The position numbers were made by a program, and so were the translations under genes. A stretch of DNA of 64,000 bases from Synaphobranchus kaupii (taxonomy: Eukaryota; Chordata; Actinopteri; Anguilliformes; Synaphobranchidae): NCBI GenBank assembly GCA_029718625.1, contig CM056377.1, forward strand, positions 94,728,998 to 94,792,997. Direction: 5' to 3'. The notes beneath the pieces were generated by a model that had not been told where the DNA came from, ran no database searches, and saw only the letters and a program-made list of their open reading frames with translations. Below are positions 56,243-64,000 of the stretch, in pieces; position 1 is the stretch's first letter, and every line of letters begins with the position of its first letter.

Positions 56243-56365
56243 TGCCTGGCTGTGTGGGAGTCCTTCCTCCTGTCCCAGAAATCTGACCTCAGCATGGAGA
56301 GCAGCAGGGATCAACCTCTGGCCCTGCAGGAAATTGCCAAAGACGTGACTCCACAGGCTACCTAA
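56243..56365 (+). CDS. snx7: snx7 exon 10 (residues 436-475 and stop)
   Basis: Begins after acceptor tttctattgcag and ends TAA at 56363-56365. It reads CLAVWESFLLSQKSDLSMES then a divergent polar tail ending TPQAT. The C-L-A-x-WESFL start corresponds to CLATWESFL in human SNX7 and CLMAWESI in SNX30 (recalled), which supports the SNX7 call. The whole protein is about 475 residues, against about 451 remembered for the long human form; the extra length is mostly exon 8. Confidence 0.92.
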   Translation, partial: CLAVWESFLLSQKSDLSMESSRDQPLALQEIAKDVTPQAT

Positions 56366-56990
56366 AGACCCCTCTCTCTACCCCTCTCTCTCTCCACACA
56401 CACACACACACACACAGGCCCCCATTCCATTTTTTTTTTACATGTTAATATCTCTGATAATATTGCCTTTGCCAAGAATTCTGTGCATATCTCTGCCTCA
56501 GGGTATAGGAGTGACTCACTACATTGAATGAAGATGCAGTTAATTTCCCAGGATGGGCCTTGAAGAATATCTGCATTCTGTACAATCTGTATAACTGCTT
56601 TTTGCAAACCATAATGAAATGCCTTAACATAGTCCTGCTTTACAGTCCCTGACAATGGGGCAATTGGCCATCTGTTTGTTTTTAGCAGATACACCTTATT
56701 TTCTTAATCAATAATGGCATCATCAGCCATTAAATTTCCTTTTTTGTTGTTGTTGTTATCCACTGAAATCTCTCCTGACTGAAAAGGGTATTGATTTTAT
56801 AACAATGGATGGACATTTTTACCACCCGATGACTCGTCAACATTTTATAGTCTTTTGTTTTGGATCATTTTGCTTCTTGCATCTTATATCTAAAATGGAA
56901 CTGTGCTGAATTGCTTGATCTTAAATGCTAATTTTTTCCAGACTTTTGCTTATACAAATATATGAATAAAACAGATTAAGAAGGAGTGAA
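56366..56990 (+). other. snx7: snx7 3' UTR with short CA repeat
   Basis: Untranslated stretch after the stop, with CT/CA simple repeats at about 56370-56416 (12 or so CA units). It ends near the AATAAA at 56965-56970. Further AATAAA copies near 57938 could serve a longer form. I see no other exon in it. Confidence 0.6.
56965..56970 (+). terminator. snx7: snx7 polyadenylation signal AATAAA
   Basis: First canonical AATAAA after the stop codon, about 600 bp downstream, followed within 30-60 bp by T/G-containing sequence. The position is plausible but not proven. Confidence 0.55.
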
Positions 56991-59900
56991 GCTCCACTGC
57001 TGAGAATGTCTGCAAGGTCCTTATACGTATATTTGAGAACCAAAAACAACCCTGAACCTCCTGCACAGGTGTGCTTTATTGCCACATTATCCCTGCAAAA
57101 AGGGAACTCTACTTCTTGCCATATAGTTACAGGTTTGAGCTCTATTGGGGTGCTGCTTTAAAGAACAGACATCTGCTTGAACAAAACATTAGCTAAACAG
57201 GTGGAATAACCTACCTCTGGCTCTGATTTCTGTAACAAATTCCAACTTGCTGTTCCGAGCAGTTGAGTTAAAACCTGTGGTGTTCATAGACTATGTGGGT
57301 TTATTCGGGGGGGAAGTGATCATCCATATTGAAGTGGTATTAAGCTGACAAGGAAGTGGTTATGATACAAACCATGTTAATATACCGAAGGCCTGATTTG
57401 ATAAGATCTTTAGCGTGTGCAAAACCTTTTAGCGCACGCAACACCAGTAACATGGCCAATGATTGGTCACGGTATTTGTTTTGCACCAATCATTGGTCGT
57501 GTTATTAGTTTTGCGTGTTCTAAAAGGTTTTGCACACGCTAAAGGCTCTGAGTGTCTTGAAGATTCAAAGACCAAAATCTGAAACTTTTACTATACTTGT
57601 ATAAGGCCTGTGACCGGGCTTGGTGTTTTAGTTTTCATTAGATATTTTATACTATGCAAGTGGTTTGTGTTTAAATGACTGGTGCGACATGCCATGTATG
57701 GAAATGAGAAAGTACGCAATTCCAAAAACAATGAAGCCTTCTATTTCCATAATTTAACATGTAGACAACTGCATATTTCTAAGTGCTTTTTGTAAATATG
57801 TCCTACAGTAGTTTTACAAGGGCTAAGTTTTACAATGAAGATTTATACATTTACATATGCACATTCAAAGGATGTTGTTTTGTTTTTTTATTAAATGGGT
57901 ATTTTAGCCGTAAAGAGAATTGTTAGCAGTACGTTTAAATAAATAAAAATAAATAAAAATCATTTTGTGGTATTTTGCTATGGCTAAATACAAACATTGC
58001 TTTCTCAAAGGATTTGTCATAGCTACATTCATGAAAGAACAGACAGTCGGTTTGAACAGCATGTTATATCCTAAAGTAGGTTACCCACTTGGCTTAATCG
58101 CATTAAATATTTAACAGCTCTCTTTAAATAACATGGAGCTTTGAAATGGCCTTTATCCACAATGTATTTAATATCAAATATAAATGTGAAATGTGTTTTC
58201 TCTGATTACTCTCTAACAGACCTGCTAATTCTCTTATTGTTTCCAGATCCAGATATCACAATGTATTAACAGTTGTATAATAATACCAAATTGTTTCTAT
58301 AAATTGCATTTGAAAAATAGAACTGAGTTTTGGTCATTTCAGTTTTATTCTTAGTAAATCCCATTTTTAGTTGATTTTTCTGTCCAGTATCCATAGTGAG
58401 GATTAAAAAAAATAAAATGTGTTCTATGTGACAGTTGAATCTCCCCCTTTGGAAGGCATGTTCTGACAACATGAATGTTTCAGAGGAGAACCATCTTGAC
58501 AATAGCCAGACATTCCCTTTGCTTATTGGGAAAAATACAGAGCCAATTATTTAAACTGATAAAAAACAAACTACGAGTATAATGAAACTGAGAATCTACT
58601 GCACACGCCTGTCCGGGACGGTTAGGCGACGAGTCTAGGCCAACTGCAGGTTCTCGGCGCAGTGATGCACCGTACAGTCTGGTATGGAATCCTGACTGAG
58701 AGTGGGAGCCCTGCTGGGCAGCACACAGGAAGGGAGGGTTGCATTCAGCAGGATTCCTCCCGCAACGCAGCGTAAGAGCGAGTCCTCTGGATGATCGGGT
58801 GACCGCAGTCTGCCTTTACCGCAGTGTATACGGTATGTATGTAGTACAATCCTCTTTATCCGCTATGGGCAATTTACATGCGTCGGTCTCCGCTGTTCTG
58901 AATTGACAGCGGGTGTTTCAGTGATGGGATGGGCCGCAGATACTACCAGGCACTCCAAATTTGGAGAATATACAACGTTAGGGGGATAAAACATAGTGAA
59001 ATAATAATATGAATTTCTGTGTGATGCCTGAGGAGTGCCGCGCATCAGTTGGTTCACTGTCGTGTGCCCTGCTTAGCTGTTGACTCCCCGTCTCTGAAAA
59101 CAGAATATAGTCAAACGTACTGTTAAACCTCAAGTCTGGGTTCGTCAGCAGCAGTTAGCACAAATTGAAGGACTCGGCAGATGCCGGAAAGGCGTCTCTT
59201 GCCACAGCCTTCTTTATGCGATGCACTTTTACATTTGCTCGGTGGCACATCTGCCTGTCATTAAGTTTAAAAAACCATGGAACACTCATCATGTCCTCTA
59301 TATGACACTTAATTTCTGTCTTGACACCTCTCCCGCAGCTGTTCTTCAGATTAAACATCTGGGCTTGGTGCAACAGTCCCTAAATATCGTGCCTATGGAC
59401 AGCCCCTTTTGAATAGCAAAAAGCTCTTGTGTCAGGAAAGTGACAAGTTAAAACAAGGTAAACCTGGTGTGTCTGGATGAGGCATCTGTCCTTGTCCCCA
59501 CATCCCTTCTCAGTATGACTAATCTCATATGTACACAGGTACAGCATAAAGCTGAACTTTAATGCCTTCCCCCACAGTAAAGTACTGGCCGCAGCTTATT
59601 CTACGTTTGTAGGACTTCCCCAGTCATGCAGCTTTATATTGAATAGAAAGTATTCAGCTAAAAAGTTTTTAGGATTGTTGTTCTTTTTTTTACCCGATAA
59701 GCAACAGTGGGCCTGAGGCACACAGCTACTTTTCTATTTTGGGAACTGAAGCCAAGTGGAGCCAGAACCAGAAACTAAAAGCCGGTTGGTGTCCTGTTTG
59801 TGTTTGCTTTGTATTTTTTGAGCTAATACTGCCTGATGTGAGGCCAAACCAATCAGGAGAGGGTGATGGGTCACATTTTTTTTAACAAGCAAGTACAAAA

Positions 59901-60609
59901 TCCACTGGCACGAAGAAAGTTAATTATAATAGATAATACATTTATGCTTGGGAAAATTGCTGCTCTTAGGCTGAAGCATTCTTAAGTGTCTGCTTTGTCC
60001 TGGGGTCAGTCAGATATATGATGCGCCCGTAGCTTTCTGGGGGGAAAAAAACAAAATGCATTGGCTTCCCGCTGTTGCCATGGCGCACTGTACACCGCCC
60101 TCCTGGCATGCCTCCACTAGCGGTCTTTAGGCTGTCTTTATTTTCCAAAGTCATCGTGAGATAAGTAATTCTGCCACCCTGGTGATATTGGACACTATTT
60201 AACAGAGTTTTCATGGAAAAATGCAAAAGCTGTAACGTTAATTCACCGTAAGGTCACCTGGAGATGTTGCCAATGCTAGAAAATGCATACTATAGCAAAC
60301 TGAACACATTTTTTTTTTTTTTAAATGTTGTTTTTTTTAATCCGCTTCACCTCTTTGGGTTGGCTGTACCTGGCATTTGGCCACAACTACTCTCATAAAT
60401 CTGCCATAACTCTGGTAGTGAGCACCTGCATCACAGCACTACTGTATCACAGTAGGTGGTTGTCGCTTATCCACACTGGAAAAACACTAGGGGCCTGCAT
60501 TTCACAGTTCTGCTTGTTTACAATTCTGACTGGAAAAACCTGTCATTTATCATGACAAATGACTATACAATCTTGACTCTGCTATTTGTGTGTGTGTGCG
60601 TGTGCGTGT
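56991..60609. other. Downstream flank of snx7; no gene seen
   Basis: Apart from the MITE at 57388-57552, no repeat family or exon recognised. A GC-richer patch lies at 58600-58830 and a TG/CG-type repeat at 60586-60612. Short frames are unrecognised. Confidence 0.4.
57388..57552. mobile_element. Hairpin MITE downstream of snx7
   Basis: TTTAGCGTGTGCAAAACCTT and AAGGTTTTGCACACGCTAAA are perfect inverted repeats; inner parts also pair (GACCAATCATTGG-type words: CCAATGATTGGTC at 57455 and CCAATCATTGGTC at 57486). Outer end GCCTGATTTGATAAGATC is present only on the left. Confidence 0.8.
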
Positions 60610-61110
60610 GTGGCGGCAACTCGAGGCTTTCCACATCTGCTCCCTCCGCGCATCCTGGGGCTATCCTGAGAGGACAGGGTCTCCCACAACGACAAAACCT
60701 CCTCAAAACCAACTGCCTCTGTATTGAAGCCAAACGTCACCTCTGCTTTTTTGGACACACAATTAGGGTGCCTGACCACCGCATACCTCGCCGCATCCTG
60801 TACGGTCAGATTAAAACTGCGAAGCGGTCTGCAGCTGGTCTACACAGCTGGTCTACAAAGCGCCACAGGGACGACACCAAAGACCTGCTGAAACGGTGTG
60901 ATAATAAACCACCCGATCTGGAATCTTGGCAGGTCGCTGTTGCTAGAGCTGGCCAGAACGTCAACTCAACCTGCATGGGCAGACGCACGGAGAGACATAG
61001 CGACACCAGCGTGCTGCTGGGACTGAACCTCCATCGTCCCAGTTCCTGTGTGCGGCTCCCGCGTCGGCCTCCACAGCCACATGAAGTGGCGCCATCAGGA
61101 CAAACCAGTG
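60610..61110 (+). pseudogene. LINE 3' coding fragment (RT C-terminal tail)
   Basis: The plus-strand frame reads NLLKTNCLCIEAKRHLCFFG, HTIRVPDHRIPRRILYGQI, KRHRDDTKDLLKRCDNKPPD and ESWQVAVARAG. It has the same layout as the C-terminus of the LINE at 16600-17025 (GHxxRMPxxRxPxxxxxGEL, KRxKDxxKxSLK, W...A..R..W) but is clearly diverged, so it is a related family or an older copy. 5'-truncated, preceded by a TG repeat. Confidence 0.75.
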
Positions 61111-62943
61111 TTGGGAACATCCCAACAGTTGGGATAAAATATCTTTCTAGTTAAGGCTGTCATTAACAACAAAACTGAATGTGAAATGTCTGAGTTTTCA
61201 TACATGTTTACTTTTAGACATTTTCTTTTATAAATGCATTGGAGACTGACATGGACTTATCTCCTTTACTCTGTGTCACAACTGCTCATAGTGCAACACT
61301 ACTGAGTTTCAGCTGTGTGCCTCAGGCTGGCTGGAAATTGTGTTTCATTTTTATAGTTTAACCGTATCTGCTGCATGGAGAGCTGCTCCATTGAAAAAGC
61401 AATCCAGTCTGAGCTGTAGCTGGTTTGGTAAAACCAAACAAACTGGCTTACATACTGTTGCATAGACACCGTTGCCAAAGTAATACGTTAACTCGACTCA
61501 GTTCTGTTTAATGGCTTCCTCTCTATTGTAAGAGCAGTGAGTAATTCTGAGGTCACTCACTCTGTTCCTTGAGCAGGTTCTTGAAATTACATTTTTAAAA
61601 GAAATAAACGTGGCACAGAGAGGACAGCTGCAATCTCGAGGAGAGACAGGTCTGATTCAGGGTTTAGTCCATTATTTCCTTGACATTTAGTCTGTTAAAG
61701 ATATTGAACAATGTGCATTATAAGGCTATGTTTAAAAGGTTTGTTACAGGATTCAATTGCTCTTAGAACCTCGCTTTTTCTGTTTTCCTATTAGAGTTAC
61801 ACAACTACCTTTGGCGGCTCTATTTTTGAGTCTGTGTATTGAATGGAACTAGTGAGCTGTGCCAAAGTTCCTGGTTACTGTTGTGTATCAATATAATTAC
61901 AACAGGGGGGTGAAATACATTTTTGAGTGTAACTACTTGCTCTTATCAATTATTTTACATTAGGATTCACAGACAGGGGAATATGAAGGAGTGGCAGTAT
62001 CCACGGAAACCTTACCCAACAGAGAACAGGTAGAATTTTATTTTTGTTTTAAACAATGGCTTTATGCGATTATAGGTATTTCCCTTTTGAAATGTAATTA
62101 TGTTCCTCCTCTACATGGAACGGTGCAGAGCAATGATACAGTCAGGCTTATAGGAGAGTCTCGCTTCAGTTCCCCTTTTATCTTGTTCTTCCTTTGGAAA
62201 CTAGTTCCGTATCACAGTGAAATTGTTTACAGAATTCCCAATCCTCAGTTTCAGGCATGAAATGTTATTTCATTAAAACAGAAAAAAACTAATGTTGAGA
62301 TCCTGTCAAATCAGGAACCTTATCCCTGTAGCCATGAGTATATTGGGAACCAATAAGTAAAACTAGATTAACAATTCCTAAATAAATTGTAGGTGTGGTT
62401 GCTTCGCAGTGGCATCAATTGCTGGAAATGGTATAGAAAGACTATGGTATAGTGTGAGGTGGTAAATAAAAGGTGGAAATGGTAAGAAGTGGTAATGCGG
62501 TATAAAGGGATGTAAAAAAAGGTGAAAGTGTTAAAATATGGTGATGTATTTTGTGGTAAGTAGTTTAAAGAACCTGGAAGTGATACAAAGAAGTAATTAA
62601 TTGTGATGAAAGCACACAAAGGTAATGTCAAAGCATCTGGCATTGTATTGTTGGGTCATAACCAAGCGGCAACAACGTGCCGCTATCTTTGAAGCTTTTT
62701 TTCCCAGTGGCTAAAGAGTGAGCCTGGTTGCAAAAAGAACTTGAAACCCCGCCCACCCCATTGTAAGTCAATGGAGAAAGCCAAAAAAGAGGCCAATGTT
62801 CTCTGTGGAAATACAAAGTCCAAAAAATGTAAACAAGAAAGTATTTGGGTTAATTCCAGTGGCTTGACATATTACCATAAAATTACCATGTGACGTATGC
62901 AGAAACTACCCATTCTGGCTGCCTGGCGCTAAAACAGAGTCGT
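61111..62943. other. No gene seen; C-poor strand near 62395-62580
   Basis: No recognised exon. 62395-62580 is rich in GGTAA/GGTGT/GAAAT with hardly any C on the plus strand. About 62690-62790 (GCCTGGTTGCAAAAAG, CCCATTGTAAGTCAATGGAG) resembles a dispersed fish repeat. Confidence 0.45.
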
Positions 62944-63220
62944 GGGCTGTGTCCGAATCAGAGCCCTATTTATTGCGACCTGTGTACTAGCATACTGCTT
63001 ACTGTAGGCAATACTGTAGTGACATGCATAATGCGAAAAAATATTCTCCATATAATCCCGGACATAAGTAGGCTATATTATCTGGGGATATTAAGAACAC
63101 TCAATTTTCAGAATGGTCGCATAGTCTAGCCTAACTTAACAGCTTTTTAAAAAAAGTATACTCAACTGGCATACTCAATAGTAGGTACGTGCGATGATTT
63201 GGACCATTCGGACACAGCCG
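62944..63220. mobile_element. MITE with GGGCTGTGTCCGAA ends
   Basis: Left GGGCTGTGTCCGAATCAGAG, right CCATTCGGACACAGCC. Inner part is full of CATACT/AGTATG-type words (TAGCATACTGCTTACTGTAG, GTATACTCAACTGGCATACT). This is a widespread fish MITE type. A target duplication was not identified. Confidence 0.8.
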
Positions 63221-63261
63221 TAATTGATTCATAGACTCGAGAAAAATATGGGGTTAATACA

Positions 63262-63881
63262 ATATTTGCCTAGGTTTTAACTAAAATGCTCATCTACTGA
63301 TTTCTCCACTTTATCCAACAAACTCAGATACAGATCTCACCATTTTGTGAAGTCCAAACCATATGGTCCAAACATGTTGTGTGCTGAATTCAGCGTTCTA
63401 TTCATCTACCTAGCATGCTGCTAGCGTAAAGCAATGTTAATAAAACATCGTTAGGGTAATAGTAACTTAATTTAACCTTATGTTGACTCACATAAACTTG
63501 AGATTATAACCTTGTCATGTGTGCCGGATAGTTTATTTGCTGTAGCTATGTCATAATCGATTGCATTTTTAACGTAGGTTAATGGCACCTGTCACCTTGG
63601 CATTTTCATGCCGAGTGAAGGTTTTGTTTTTCCTGGTAGTCGCCTCAGTAACCACAGTAGCCTAGCTGGCTTATGCTTTTTTTCATGATTTGTTAGCAAG
63701 TTGTCTGTGCTAACGTTATTAAGACGTGAATCAGAATTCGTTGAACGGATGATCAGTAGATTAGCTTTTACTTAAAACCTAGGCAAAAATTGCAACAGCA
63801 CTTAAACATATTTTTTGTTAACAATTGTGTTTTCAAAAAATATGTTTAAGTGCTGTTGCAATTTTTGCCTAGGTTTTAAGT
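63262..63881. repeat. Inverted-repeat complex at window end
   Basis: Three copies of an end sequence: TTTGCCTAGGTTTTAACTAA with CATCTACTGAT at 63265-63303 (forward); ATCAGTAGATTAGCTTTTAC with TTAAAACCTAGGCAAA at 63752-63788 (reverse); and GCCTAGGTTTTAAGT at 63867-63881 (forward). 63770-63817 and 63834-63881 are perfect 48-bp inverted repeats around a 16-bp loop. It looks like one MITE of about 0.53 kb joined to the end of a second copy. Confidence 0.85.
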
Positions 63882-64000
63882 TAGACAACAAAACGTTACG
63901 TGACAGCATTTGATGCTTTGTGATGGTGTTGATGAAACCATAGCTGCATTTACTGGATTACTATCGATTTAAAGATTTTAAATTTGGTGATGAATTTTGT

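Noticed and set aside
57000..64000. Neighbouring gene downstream of snx7 (such as a PLPPR gene, expected from vertebrate order)
   Set aside because: I looked for coding text with transmembrane or phosphatase-like motifs and saw none; the gene, if present, lies beyond the window.

Overview
This window looks like a stretch of a teleost fish nuclear genome. It holds one real protein-coding gene, spread over about 30 kb, in a background crowded with transposable elements typical of fish: Tc1/mariner (one Sleeping-Beauty/salmonid type), hAT and PIF/Harbinger-like MITEs, piggyBac, APE-type LINEs, LTR elements and a tRNA-derived SINE with a TGTAA tail. There are no operons, CRISPR arrays or prokaryotic signals. 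The species cannot be read from the sequence.

The gene is sorting nexin 7 (snx7), + strand, start codon at 27034 and stop at 56363-56365. I reconstructed ten coding exons by hand: 27034-27153, 30331-30507, 31270-31380, 31717-31881, 33342-33540, 34032-34231, 34921-35007, 36800-36892, 40862-41014 and 56243-56365. Every intron has GT-AG ends and the frame stays open for 475 codons. The protein has an acidic N-terminus, a PX domain (about residues 72-190) and a C-terminal BAR domain (about 192-475). The last intron (15.2 kb) carries a 71-bp satellite, a 1.07-kb palindromic element, a CpG-rich block, a Tc1 element with a nested SINE, and several stretches that may be conserved non-coding elements.

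Upstream of snx7 (1-26900) I see no intact host gene. In order it holds: a Tc1 3' end (about 372-588); a 1.9-kb PIF/Harbinger-like element (4459-6397); a 40-bp minisatellite (8281-8649); a deleted Tc1 element (11732-12275); a LINE 3' end (12400-12790); local tandem repeats and a solo Sleeping-Beauty-type end (14100-15192); a 5'-truncated LINE on the minus strand split by a palindromic hAT MITE (16550-19295); an LTR with a tRNA-Pro-like primer binding site (ending about 20146); a second LTR pair with a polypurine tract and an unassigned reading frame (20531-22480); and inverted piggyBac transposase remnants (25721-26245). Two unassigned open frames (23576-23890 minus; 24772-24960 plus) are noted with low confidence.

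Downstream of snx7 (56990-64000) I see only MITEs, one LINE 3' coding fragment (60610-61110) and a perfect 48-bp inverted repeat (63770-63881). I did not find a convincing new biological system. The most interesting items are a frame-preserving 31-codon exon in the snx7 BAR domain, a fold-back element ending 41 bp before an snx7 splice acceptor, nested insertions that order transposon activity, and the palindromic elements.
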